DNA from: Lampris incognitus
Taxonomy: Eukaryota > Chordata > Actinopteri > Lampriformes > Lampridae
DNA length: 64,000 nt
Direction of reading: 5' to 3'
Assembly (NCBI RefSeq): GCF_029633865.1
Contig: NC_079213.1
Span: forward strand, 27,501 to 91,500
Positions 47,071-60,305 of the stretch are shown piece by piece. How positions within the stretch are numbered: position 1 is the first letter of the stretch; each line of letters opens with the position of its first letter. A program made the position numbers and the translations under genes. The notes under the pieces were generated by a model. The model ran no database searches. It saw nothing but the letters and a program-made list of their open reading frames with translations, and was not told the origin of the DNA.

Positions 47071-49787
47071 TTAGTGTAAGGGTTTTATCAGCTCAGGCAG
47101 ACAATCGCACAGAGAATACCACAGCAACAGAGACGAACTCTTCGCAGTAGCCAAGCTAACCACGGCAATGGCATTTCTGATGGATAATATTGAGCTTCTC
47201 GGAGTGAAGGTTGAATGCCCGGGCCAGCGCGTGTCACCAGAATGCCTCCGCCAGTGCTGGTTTAGAGATATCCCCAGAATTAGGGATGTGGATAGAGTTT
47301 GATGGATTAAGGATACGGTAAATTTGGATGTTTCTTCTTTACAATTCACCTCCCATCTTGATTAGTTTACCCTGCTTTAAGCTTGAAAAGTTCTTGGTGG
47401 GGTTTAGAGTAATATAAGCTTCTTCTCTTTTTTTTGAAGTAGTCTGCTATTGCAATTTAATGTTTTTAGGGTAAGGGTTAGGACTAAGGTTTAGGTCTGG
47501 TTAAAACTGGTGGATTTCTGAATGTTCCCCCTTTTTAACCCCTCAGAATGCACTCCTTCCTCGAAGCTCCCATAAAGGATAAAAAAAAAAAAAACAACAA
47601 ATGTAGAATGAGCTATCTGTTAATTTTATCCAAACCTTTCACACCGAGAAGCTCTGTACTTTCCATCAGAAACGCCACTACAGTGTTTAGCTTGGCAACC
47701 GCCAAGACAGTCTCTGTTACTATGGTATTCTTTGTGGGATTAATTCTTAGCATGAGTCAAGCTAACCACGGCAATGGCATTTCTGATGGGAAATACTGAG
47801 TGTCTTGGAGCTTTAGGTTTGTATACAATTAACAGATGGCTCTTTCTACATTTTAAAGGGTTGGGATAGGTTTAGTATAAGGGTTTTATCTGCACAAGCA
47901 AACAGTCTCTGTTGCTGACCAATAACCCTACACAAACCCTGACTGAAAAATGTAGAACATGATGGCTCTTTCTACATGTTTCGCTTAAGGTATGGGTTTT
48001 ATCAGCTCAGGCAGACAATCGCACAGAGAATACCAGAGCAACAGAGACTAACTCTTCGCAGTAGCCAAGCTAACAAGGGCAATGGCATTTCTGATGGAAA
48101 GTACCAAGCTCCTCGGAGTGAAAGTCTTGGATAAAATTAATGGACGTTTCTTTTTATATGTTTCGCTTAGTGTAAGGGTTTTATCAGCTCAGGCAGACAA
48201 TCGCAAAGAGAATACCACAGCAACAGAGAACAAGTCTTCGCAGTAGCCAGCTAATCACGGCAATGGCATTTCTGATGGAAAGCACCAAGCTTCTCGGAGT
48301 GAAAGTCTTGGATAAAATTAATGGACGTTTCTTTCTATATGTTTCGCTTAGTGTAAGGGTTTTATCAGCTCAGGCAGACAATCGCACAGCAACAGAGACG
48401 AATTCTTCGCAGTAGCCAAGCTAACCACGGCAATGGCATTTCTGATGGAAAGTACCAAGCTTCTCAGAGTGAAAGTCTTGGATAAAATTAAGGGACGGCC
48501 CTATGTTTCGCTTAGTGCAAGGGTTTTATCAGCTCAGGCAGACAATCGCACAGAGAATACCACAGCAACAGAAACTAACTCTTCGCAGTAGCCAAGCTAA
48601 CCACAGCAATGGCATTTCTGATGGAAGGACCAAGCTTCTCGAAGCGAAAGTTTTAGATAAAATTACTGGACGGCTCTTTCTATGTTTCGCTTAGGGTAAG
48701 GGTTTTATCAGCTCAGGCAGACAATCGCACAAAGAATACCACAGCAACAGAGACGAACTCTTCGCAGTAGCCAAGCTAAGCACGGCAATAGTATTTCTGA
48801 TGGAAAGTACTAAGCTTCTCGGAGTGAAAGTTTTGGATAAAATTAATGGACGTTTCTTTCTATAGGTTTCGCTTAGTGTAAGGGTTTTATCAGCTCAGGC
48901 AGACAAATCGCACAGAGAATACCACAGCAACAGAGACGAACTCTTCGCAGTAGCCAAGCTAACCACGGCAATGGCATTTCTGATGGAAGGACCAAGCTTC
49001 TCGAAGCGAAAGTTTTAGATAAAATTACTGGACGGCTCTTTCTATAGGTTTCGCTTAGTGTAAGGGTTTTATCAGCTCAGGCAGACAATCGCACAGAGAA
49101 TACCACAGCAACAGAGACGAACTCTTCGCAGTAGCCAAGCTAACCACAGCAATGGCATTTCTGATGGAAGGACCAAGCTTCTCGAAGCGAAAGTTTTAGA
49201 TAAAATTACTGGACGGCTCTTTCTATGTTTCGCTTAGGGTAAGGGTTTTATCAGCTGAGGCAGACAATCGCACAGAGAATACCACAGCAACAGAGACTAA
49301 CTCTCTGCAGTAGCCAAGCTAACCACGCCAATAGTATTTCTGATGGAAAGTACCAAGCTTCTCGGAGTGAAAGTCTTGGATAGAATTAATGGACGGCTCT
49401 TTTTATATGTTTCGCTTAGTGTAAGGGTTTCATCAGCTCAGGCAGACAATCGCACAGCAACAGAGATTAACTCTTCGCAGTAGCCAATGCTAACCACGGC
49501 AATGGCATTTCTGATGGAAAGTACCAAGCTTCTCAGAGTGAAAGTCTTGGATAAAATTAAGGGACGGCCCTTTCTATGTTTCGCTTAGTGCAAGGGTTTT
49601 ATCAGCTCAGGCAGACAATCGCACAGAGAATACCACAGCAACAGAAACTAACTCTTCGCAGTAGCCAAGCTAACCACGGCAATGGAATTCTGATGTAAAG
49701 TACCAAGCTTCTCGGAGTGAAAGTCTTGGATAAAATTAATGGACGGCTCTTTCGATATGTTTCGCTTAGTGTAAGGGTTTTATCAGC
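47071..49787 (+). repeat. Higher-order repeat B, unit 1 (2717 bp)
   Basis: Starts like repeat A (spacer 47210-47580, inverted monomer 47600-47755, with GTGTTTAGC for GTGGTTAGC) but carries about ten direct monomers instead of five. Confidence 0.93.
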
Positions 49788-52442
49788 TCAGGCAGACAAT
49801 CGCACAGAGAATACCACAGTAATAGAGCCAAACTCTTCACAGCAGCCAAGCCAACCACGGTAATGGCATTTCTGATGGATAATATTGAGCTTCTCGGAGT
49901 GAAAGTTAAGGGTTGAATGCCCTGGCCAGCGCGTGTCACTAGAGTGCCTACGCCAGTCCTGGCTTAGATATATCCCCAGAATTAGGGTTATGGATGTGGA
50001 TAGAGTTTGATGGATTAAGGATATGGTAAATTTGGATGTTTCTTCTTTACAATTCACCTCCCATCTTGATTAGTTTACCCTGCTTTAAGCTTGGAAAGTT
50101 ATTGGTGGGGTTTAGAGTAATAGAAGCTTTTTTTTGAAGTAGTCTGCTATTGCAATTTAATGTTTTTGGGGTAAGGGTTAGGACTAAGGTTTAGGTCTGG
50201 ATAAAACTGGTGGATTTCTCAAATGTTCCCCCTTTTTAACCCCTCAGAATGCGCTCCTTCCTCGAAGCTCCCATAAAGAAGCAAAAAAAAAACAAAAACA
50301 AATGTTGAATGAGCTATCCGTTAATTTTATCCAAACCTTTCACACCGAGAAGCTCTGTACTTTCCATCAGAAATGCCTGCAGTGGTTAGCTTGGCAACCG
50401 CCAAGACAGTCTCTGTTACTATGGTATTCTTTGTGGGATTAATTCTTAGCATGAGTCAAGCTAACCACGGCAATGGCATTTCTGATGGGAAATACTGAGT
50501 GTCTTGGAGCTTTAGGTTTGTATACAATTAACAGATGGCTCTTTCTACATTTTAAAGGGTTGGGATAGGTTTAGTATAAGGGTTTTATCTGCACAAGCAA
50601 ACAGTCTCTGTTGCTGACCAATAACCCTACACAAACCCTGACTGAAAAATGTAGAACAAGATGGCTCTTTCTACATGTTTCGCTTAAGGTATGGGTTTTA
50701 TCAGCTCAGGCAGACAATCGCACAGAGAATACCAGAGCAACAGAGACTAACTCTTCGCAGTAGCCAAGCTAACAAGGGCAATGGCATTTCTGATGGAAAG
50801 TACCAAGCTCCTCGGAGTGAAAGTCTTGGATAAAATTAATGGACGTTTCTTTTTATATGTTTCGCTTAGTGTAAGGGTTTTATCAGCTCAGGCAGACAAT
50901 CGCAAAGAGAATACCACAGCAACAGAGAACAAGTCTTCGCAGTAGCCAGCTAATCACGGCAATGGCATTTCTGATGGAAAGCACCAAGCTTCTCGGAGTG
51001 AAAGTCTTGGATAAAATTAATGGACGTTTCTTTCTATATGTTTCGCTTAGTGTAAGGGTTTTATCAGCTCAGGCAGACAATCGCACAGCAACAGAGACGA
51101 ATTCTTCGCAGTAGCCAAGCTAACCACGGCAATGGCATTTCTGATGGAAAGTACCAAGCTTCTCAGAGTGAAAGTCTTGGATAAAATTAAGGGACGGCCC
51201 TATGTTTCGCTTAGTGCAACGGTTTTATCAGCTCAGGCAGACAATCGCACAGAGAATACCACAGCAACAGAAACTAACTCTTCGCAGTAGCCAAGCTAAC
51301 CACAGCAATGGCATTTCTGATGGAAGGACCAAGCTTCTCGAAGCGAAAGTTTTAGATAAAATTACTGGACGGCTCTTTCTATGTTTCGCTTAGGGTAAGG
51401 GTTTTATCAGCTCAGGCAGACAATCGCACAAAGAATACCACAGCAACAGAGACGAACTCTTCGCAGTAGCCAAGCTAAGCACGGCAATAGTATTTCTGAT
51501 GGAAAGTACTAAGCTTCTCGGAGTGAAAGTTTTGGATAAAATTAATGGACGTTTCTTTCTATAGGTTTCGCTTAGTGTAAGGGTTTTATCAGCTCAGGCA
51601 GACAAATCGCACAGAGAATACCACAGCAACAGAGACGAACTCTTCGCAGTAGCCAAGCTAACCACGGCAATGGCATTTCTGATGGAAGGACCAAGCTTCT
51701 CGAAGCGAAAGTTTTAGATAAAATTACTGGACGGCTCTTTCTATAGGTTTCGCTTAGTGTAAGGGTTTTATCAGCTCAGGCAGACAATCGCACAGAGAAT
51801 ACCACAGCAACAGAGACGAACTCTTCGCAGTAGCCAAGCTAACCACAGCAATGGCATTTCTGATGGAAGGACCAAGCTTCTCGAAGCGAAAGTTTTAGAT
51901 AAAATTACTGGACGGCTCTATGTTTCGCTTAGGGTAAGGGTTTTATCAGCTGAGGCAGACAATCGCACAGAGAATACCACAGCAACAGAGACTAACTCTC
52001 TGCAGTAGCCAAGCTAACCACGCCAATAGTATTTCTGATGGAAAGTACCAAGCTTCTCGGAGTGAAAGTCTTGGATAGAATTAATGGACGGCTCTTTTTA
52101 TATGTTTCGCTTAGTGTAAGGGTTTCATCAGCTCAGGCAGACAATCGCACAGCAACAGAGACTAACTCTTCGCAGTAGCCAAGCTAACCACGGCAATGGC
52201 ATTTCTGATGGAAAGTACCACGCTTCTCAGAGTGAAAGTCATGGATAAAATTAAGGGACGGCTCTTTCTATGTTTCGCTTAGTGTAAGGGTTTTATCAGC
52301 TCAGGCAGACAATCGCACAGAGAATAACTCTTTGCAGTAGCCAAGCTAACGACGGCAATGGCATTTCTGATGGAAAGTACCAAGCTTCTCGGAGTGAAAG
52401 TCTTGGATAAAATTAATGGATGTTTCTTTCTATATGTTTCGC
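49788..52442 (+). repeat. Higher-order repeat B, unit 2 (2655 bp), spacer variant
   Basis: The spacer (49910-50285) is a distinct variant: GAATGCCCTGGCCAGCGCGT with ACTAGAGTGCCTACGCC, and a shorter T run. Confidence 0.93.
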
Positions 52443-54977
52443 TTAGTGTAAGGGTTTTATCAGCTCAGGCAGACAATCGCACAGAGAATACCACAGCAAC
52501 AGAGACGAACTCTTCGCAGTAGCCAAGCTAACCACGGCAATGGCATTTCTGATGGATAATATTAAGCTTCTCGGAGTGAAGGTTGAATGCCCGGGCCAGC
52601 GCGTGTCACCAGAATGCCTCCGCCAGTGCTGGTTTAGAGATATCCCCAGAATTAGGGATGTGGATAGAGTTTGATGGATTAAGGATACGGTAAATTTGGA
52701 TGTTTCTTCTTTACAATTCACCTCCCATCTTGATTAGTTTACCCTGCTTTAAGCTTGAAAAGTTCTTGGTGGGGTTTAGAGTAATATAAGCTTCTTCTCT
52801 TTTTTTTGAAGTAGTCTGCTATTGCAATTTAATGTTTTTAGGGTAAGGGTTAGGACTAAGGTTTAGGTCTGGTTAAAACTGGTGGATTTCTGAATGTTCC
52901 CCCTTTTTAACCCCTCAGAATGCACTCCTTCCTCGAAGCTCCCATAAAGGATAAAAAAAAAAAAACAACAAATGTAGAATGAGCTATCTGTTAATTTTAT
53001 CCAAACCTTTCACACCGAGAAGCTCTGTACTTTCCATCAGAAACGCCACTACAGTGTTTAGCTTGGCAACCGCCAAGACAGTCTCTGTTACTATGGTATT
53101 CTTTGTGGGATTAATTCTTAGCATGAGTCAAGCTAACCACGGCAATGGCATTTCTGATGGGAAATACTGAGTGTCTTGGAGCTTTAGGTTTGTATACAAT
53201 TAACAGATGGCTCTTTCTACATTTTAAAGGGTTGGGATAGGTTTAGTATAAGGGTTTTATCTGCACAAGCAAACAGTCTCTGTTGCTGACCAATAACCCT
53301 ACACAAACCCTGACTGAAAAATGTAGAACATGATGGCTCTTTCTACATGTTTCGCTTAAGGTATGGGTTTTATCAGCTCAGGCAGACAATCGCACAGAGA
53401 ATACCAGAGCAACAGAGACTAACTCTTCGCAGTAGCCAAGCTAACAAGGGCAATGGCATTTCTGATGGAAAGTACCAAGCTCCTCGGAGTGAAAGTCTTG
53501 GATAAAATTAATGGACGTTTCTTTTTATATGTTTCGCTTAGTGTAAGGGTTTTATCAGCTCAGGCAGACAATCGCAAAGAGAATACCACAGCAACAGAGA
53601 ACAAGTCTTCGCAGTAGCCAGCTAATCACGGCAATGGCATTTCTGATGGAAAGCACCAAGCTTCTCGGAGTGAAAGTCTTGGATAAAATTAATGGACGTT
53701 TCTTTCTATATGTTTCGCTTAGTGTAAGGGTTTTATCAGCTCAGGCAGACAATCGCACAGCAACAGAGACGAATTCTTCGCAGTAGCCAAGCTAACCACG
53801 GCAATGGCATTTCTGATGGAAAGTACCAAGCTTCTCAGAGTGAAAGTCTTGGATAAAATTAAGGGACGGCCCTATGTTTCGCTTAGTGCAAGGGTTTTAT
53901 CAGCTCAGGCAGACAATCGCACAGAGAATACCACAGCAACAGAAACTAACTCTTCGCAGTAGCCAAGCTAACCACAGCAATGGCATTTCTGATGGAAGGA
54001 CCAAGCTTCTCGAAGCGAAAGTTTTAGATAAAATTACTGGACGGCTCTTTCTATGTTTCGCTTAGGGTAAGGGTTTTATCAGCTCAGGCAGACAATCGCA
54101 CAAAGAATACCACAGCAACAGAGACGAACTCTTCGCAGTAGCCAAGCTAAGCACGGCAATAGTATTTCTGATGGAAAGTACTAAGCTTCTCGGAGTGAAA
54201 GTTTTGGATAAAATTAATGGACGTTTCTTTCTATAGGTTTCGCTTAGTGTAAGGGTTTTATCAGCTCAGGCAGACAAATCGCACAGAGAATACCACAGCA
54301 ACAGAGACGAACTCTTCGCAGTAGCCAAGCTAACCACGGCAATGGCATTTCTGATGGAAGGACCAAGCTTCTCGAAGCGAAAGTTTTAGATAAAATTACT
54401 GGACGGCTCTTTCTATGTTTCGCTTAGGGTAAGGGTTTTATCAGCTGAGGCAGACAATCGCACAGAGAATACCACAGCAACAGAGACTAACTCTCTGCAG
54501 TAGCCAAGCTAACCACGCCAATAGTATTTCTGATGGAAAGTACCAAGCTTCTCGGAGTGAAAGTCTTGGATAGAATTAATGGACGGCTCTTTTTATATGT
54601 TTCGCTTAGTGTAAGGGTTTCATCAGCTCAGGCAGACAATCGCACAGCAACAGAGATTAACTCTTCGCAGTAGCCAATGCTAACCACGGCAATGGCATTT
54701 CTGATGGAAAGTACCAAGCTTCTCAGAGTGAAAGTCTTGGATAAAATTAAGGGACGGCCCTTTCTATGTTTCGCTTAGTGCAAGGGTTTTATCAGCTCAG
54801 GCAGACAATCGCACAGAGAATACCACAGCAACAGAAACTAACTCTTCGCAGTAGCCAAGCTAACCACGGCAATGGAATTCTGATGTAAAGTACCAAGCTT
54901 CTCGGAGTGAAAGTCTTGGATAAAATTAATGGACGGCTCTTTCGATATGTTTCGCTTAGTGTAAGGGTTTTATCAGC
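52443..54977 (+). repeat. Higher-order repeat B, unit 3 (2535 bp)
   Basis: Returns to the common spacer type (52585-52960). It is 182 bp shorter than unit 1 because one monomer with CTATAGGTTTCGC is absent (compare 49040-49220 with 54400). Confidence 0.93.
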
Positions 54978-57633
54978 TCAGGCAGACAATCGCACAGAGA
55001 ATACCACAGTAATAGAGCCAAACTCTTCACAGCAGCCAAGCCAACCACGGTAATGGCATTTCTGATGGATAATATTGAGCTTCTCGGAGTGAAAGTTAAG
55101 GGTTGAATGCCCTGGCCAGCGCGTGTCACTAGAGTGCCTACGCCAGTCCTGGCTTAGATATATCCCCAGAATTAGGGTTATGGATGTGGATAGAGTTTGA
55201 TGGATTAAGGATACGGTAAATTTGGATGTTTCTTCTTTACAATTCACCTCCCATCTTGATTAGTTTACCCTGCTTTAAGCTTGGAAAGTTATTGGTGGGG
55301 TTTAGAGTAATAGAAGCTTTTTTTTGAAGTAGTCTGCTATTGCAATTTAATGTTTTTGGGGTAAGGGTTAGGACTAAGGTTTAGGTCTGGATAAAACTGG
55401 TGGATTTCTCAAATGTTCCCCCTTTTTAACCCCTCAGAATGCGCTCCTTCCTCGAAGCTCCCATAAAGAAGCAAAAAAAAAAACAAAAACAAATGTTGAA
55501 TGAGCTATCCGTTAATTTTATCCAAACCTTTCACACCGAGAAGCTCTGTACTTTCCATCAGAAATGCCTGCAGTGGTTAGCTTGGCAACCGCCAAGACAG
55601 TCTCTGTTACTATGGTATTCTTTGTGGGATTAATTCTTAGCATGAGTCAAGCTAACCACGGCAATGGCATTTCTGATGGGAAATACTGAGTGTCTTGGAG
55701 CTTTAGGTTTGTATACAATTAACAGATGGCTCTTTCTACATTTTAAAGGGTTGGGATAGGTTTAGTATAAGGGTTTTATCTGCACAAGCAAACAGTCTCT
55801 GTTGCTGACCAATAACCCTACACAAACCCTGACTGAAAAATGTAGAACAAGATGGCTCTTTCTACATGTTTCGCTTAAGGTATGGGTTTTATCAGCTCAG
55901 GCAGACAATCGCACAGAGAATACCAGAGCAACAGAGACTAACTCTTCGCAGTAGCCAAGCTAACAAGGGCAATGGCATTTCTGATGGAAAGTACCAAGCT
56001 CCTCGGAGTGAAAGTCTTGGATAAAATTAATGGACGTTTCTTTTTATATGTTTCGCTTAGTGTAAGGGTTTTATCAGCTCAGGCAGACAATCGCAAAGAG
56101 AATACCACAGCAACAGAGAACAAGTCTTCGCAGTAGCCAGCTAATCACGGCAATGGCATTTCTGATGGAAAGCACCAAGCTTCTCGGAGTGAAAGTCTTG
56201 GATAAAATTAATGGACGTTTCTTTCTATATGTTTCGCTTAGTGTAAGGGTTTTATCAGCTCAGGCAGACAATCGCACAGCAACAGAGACGAATTCTTCGC
56301 AGTAGCCAAGCTAACCACGGCAATGGCATTTCTGATGGAAAGTACCAAGCTTCTCAGAGTGAAAGTCTTGGATAAAATTAAGGGACGGCCCTATGTTTCG
56401 CTTAGTGCAACGGTTTTATCAGCTCAGGCAGACAATCGCACAGAGAATACCACAGCAACAGAAACTAACTCTTCGCAGTAGCCAAGCTAACCACAGCAAT
56501 GGCATTTCTGATGGAAGGACCAAGCTTCTCGAAGCGAAAGTTTTAGATAAAATTACTGGACGGCTCTTTCTATGTTTCGCTTAGGGTAAGGGTTTTATCA
56601 GCTCAGGCAGACAATCGCACAAAGAATACCACAGCAACAGAGACGAACTCTTCGCAGTAGCCAAGCTAAGCACGGCAATAGTATTTCTGATGGAAAGTAC
56701 TAAGCTTCTCGGAGTGAAAGTTTTGGATAAAATTAATGGACGTTTCTTTCTATAGGTTTCGCTTAGTGTAAGGGTTTTATCAGCTCAGGCAGACAAATCG
56801 CACAGAGAATACCACAGCAACAGAGACGAACTCTTCGCAGTAGCCAAGCTAACCACGGCAATGGCATTTCTGATGGAAGGACCAAGCTTCTCGAAGCGAA
56901 AGTTTTAGATAAAATTACTGGACGGCTCTTTCTATAGGTTTCGCTTAGTGTAAGGGTTTTATCAGCTCAGGCAGACAATCGCACAGAGAATACCACAGCA
57001 ACAGAGACGAACTCTTCGCAGTAGCCAAGCTAACCACAGCAATGGCATTTCTGATGGAAGGACCAAGCTTCTCGAAGCGAAAGTTTTAGATAAAATTACT
57101 GGACGGCTCTATGTTTCGCTTAGGGTAAGGGTTTTATCAGCTGAGGCAGACAATCGCACAGAGAATACCACAGCAACAGAGACTAACTCTCTGCAGTAGC
57201 CAAGCTAACCACGCCAATAGTATTTCTGATGGAAAGTACCAAGCTTCTCGGAGTGAAAGTCTTGGATAGAATTAATGGACGGCTCTTTTTATATGTTTCG
57301 CTTAGTGTAAGGGTTTCATCAGCTCAGGCAGACAATCGCACAGCAACAGAGACTAACTCTTCGCAGTAGCCAAGCTAACCACGGCAATGGCATTTCTGAT
57401 GGAAAGTACCACGCTTCTCAGAGTGAAAGTCATGGATAAAATTAAGGGACGGCTCTTTCTATGTTTCGCTTAGTGTAAGGGTTTTATCAGCTCAGGCAGA
57501 CAATCGCACAGAGAATAACTCTTTGCAGTAGCCAAGCTAACGACGGCAATGGCATTTCTGATGGAAAGTACCAAGCTTCTCGGAGTGAAAGTCTTGGATA
57601 AAATTAATGGATGTTTCTTTCTATATGTTTCGC
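54978..57633 (+). repeat. Higher-order repeat B, unit 4 (2656 bp), spacer variant
   Basis: Nearly identical to unit 2 at an offset of 5190 bp, with the same variant spacer (55100-55475). It has one extra A in the A-run. Confidence 0.93.
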
Positions 57634-60305
57634 TTAGTGTAAGGGTTTTATCAGCTCAGGCAGACAATCGCACAGAGAATACCACAGCAACAGAGACGAA
57701 CTCTTCGCAGTAGCCAAGCTAACCACGGCAATGGCATTTCTGATGGATAATATTAAGCTTCTCGGAGTGAAGGTTGAATGCCCGGGCCAGCGCGTGTCAC
57801 CAGAATGCCTCCGCCAGTGCTGGTTTAGAGATATCCCCAGAATTAGGGATGTGGATAGAGTTTGATGGATTAAGGATACGGTAAATTTGGATGTTTCTTC
57901 TTTACAATTCACCTCCCATCTTGATTAGTTTACCCTGCTTTAAGCTTGAAAAGTTCTTGGTGGGGTTTAGAGTAATATAAGCTTCTTCTCTTTTTTTTGA
58001 AGTAGTCTGCTATTGCAATTTAATGTTTTTAGGGTAAGGGTTAGGACTAAGGTTTAGGTCTGGTTAAAACTGGTGGATTTCTGAATGTTCCCCCTTTTTA
58101 ACCCCTCAGAATGCACTCCTTCCTCGAAGCTCCCATAAAGGATAAAAAAAAAAAAACAACAAATGTAGAATGAGCTATCTGTTAATTTTATCCAAACCTT
58201 TCACACCGAGAAGCTCTGTACTTTCCATCAGAAACGCCACTACAGTGTTTAGCTTGGCAACCGCCAAGACAGTCTCTGTTACTATGGTATTCTTTGTGGG
58301 ATTAATTCTTAGCATGAGTCAAGCTAACCACGGCAATGGCATTTCTGATGGGAAATACTGAGTGTCTTGGAGCTTTAGGTTTGTATACAATTAACAGATG
58401 GCTCTTTCTACATTTTAAAGGGTTGGGATAGGTTTAGTATAAGGGTTTTATCTGCACAAGCAAACAGTCTCTGTTGCTGACCAATAACCCTACACAAACC
58501 CTGACTGAAAAATGTAGAACATGATGGCTCTTTCTACATGTTTCGCTTAAGGTATGGGTTTTATCAGCTCAGGCAGACAATCGCACAGAGAATACCAGAG
58601 CAACAGAGACTAACTCTTCGCAGTAGCCAAGCTAACAAGGGCAATGGCATTTCTGATGGAAAGTACCAAGCTCCTCGGAGTGAAAGTCTTGGATAAAATT
58701 AATGGACGTTTCTTTTTATATGTTTCGCTTAGTGTAAGGGTTTTATCAGCTCAGGCAGACAATCGCAAAGAGAATACCACAGCAACAGAGAACAAGTCTT
58801 CGCAGTAGCCAGCTAATCACGGCAATGGCATTTCTGATGGAAAGCACCAAGCTTCTCGGAGTGAAAGTCTTGGATAAAATTAATGGACGTTTCTTTCTAT
58901 ATGTTTCGCTTAGTGTAAGGGTTTTATCAGCTCAGGCAGACAATCGCACAGCAACAGAGACGAATTCTTCGCAGTAGCCAAGCTAACCACGGCAATGGCA
59001 TTTCTGATGGAAAGTACCAAGCTTCTCAGAGTGAAAGTCTTGGATAAAATTAAGGGACGGCCCTATGTTTCGCTTAGTGCAAGGGTTTTATCAGCTCAGG
59101 CAGACAATCGCACAGAGAATACCACAGCAACAGAAACTAACTCTTCGCAGTAGCCAAGCTAACCACAGCAATGGCATTTCTGATGGAAGGACCAAGCTTC
59201 TCGAAGCGAAAGTTTTAGATAAAATTACTGGACGGCTCTTTCTATGTTTCGCTTAGGGTAAGGGTTTTATCAGCTCAGGCAGACAATCGCACAAAGAATA
59301 CCACAGCAACAGAGACGAACTCTTCGCAGTAGCCAAGCTAAGCACGGCAATAGTATTTCTGATGGAAAGTACTAAGCTTCTCGGAGTGAAAGTTTTGGAT
59401 AAAATTAATGGACGTTTCTTTCTATAGGTTTCGCTTAGTGTAAGGGTTTTATCAGCTCAGGCAGACAAATCGCACAGAGAATACCACAGCAACAGAGACG
59501 AACTCTTCGCAGTAGCCAAGCTAACCACGGCAATGGCATTTCTGATGGAAGGACCAAGCTTCTCGAAGCGAAAGTTTTAGATAAAATTACTGGACGGCTC
59601 TTTCTATAGGTTTCGCTTAGTGTAAGGGTTTTATCAGCTCAGGCAGACAATCGCACAGAGAATACCACAGCAACAGAGACGAACTCTTCGCAGTAGCCAA
59701 GCTAACCACAGCAATGGCATTTCTGATGGAAGGACCAAGCTTCTCGAAGCGAAAGTTTTAGATAAAATTACTGGACGGCTCTATGTTTCGCTTAGGGTAA
59801 GGGTTTTATCAGCTGAGGCAGACAATCGCACAGAGAATACCACAGCAACAGAGACTAACTCTCTGCAGTAGCCAAGCTAACCACGCCAATAGTATTTCTG
59901 ATGGAAAGTACCAAGCTTCTCGGAGTGAAAGTCTTGGATAGAATTAATGGACGGCTCTTTTTATATGTTTCGCTTAGTGTAAGGGTTTCATCAGCTCAGG
60001 CAGACAATCGCACAGCAACAGAGACTAACTCTTCGCAGTAGCCAAGCTAACCACGGCAATGGCATTTCTGATGGAAAGTACCACGCTTCTCAGAGTGAAA
60101 GTCATGGATAAAATTAAGGGACGGCTCTTTCTATGTTTCGCTTAGTGTAAGGGTTTTATCAGCTCAGGCAGACAATCGCACAGAGAATAACTCTTTGCAG
60201 TAGCCAAGCTAACGACGGCAATGGCATTTCTGATGGAAAGTACCAAGCTTCTCGGAGTGAAAGTCTTGGATAAAATTAATGGATGTTTCTTTCTATATGT
60301 TTCGC
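57634..60305 (+). repeat. Higher-order repeat B, unit 5 (2672 bp), mosaic
   Basis: The left part matches unit 3 at 5191 bp offset (common spacer, 57775-58145). The right part keeps the monomer that unit 3 lacks and follows units 2 and 4 (GGACGGCTCTATGTTTCGC at 59770). It is therefore a mosaic of the two unit types. Confidence 0.9.
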
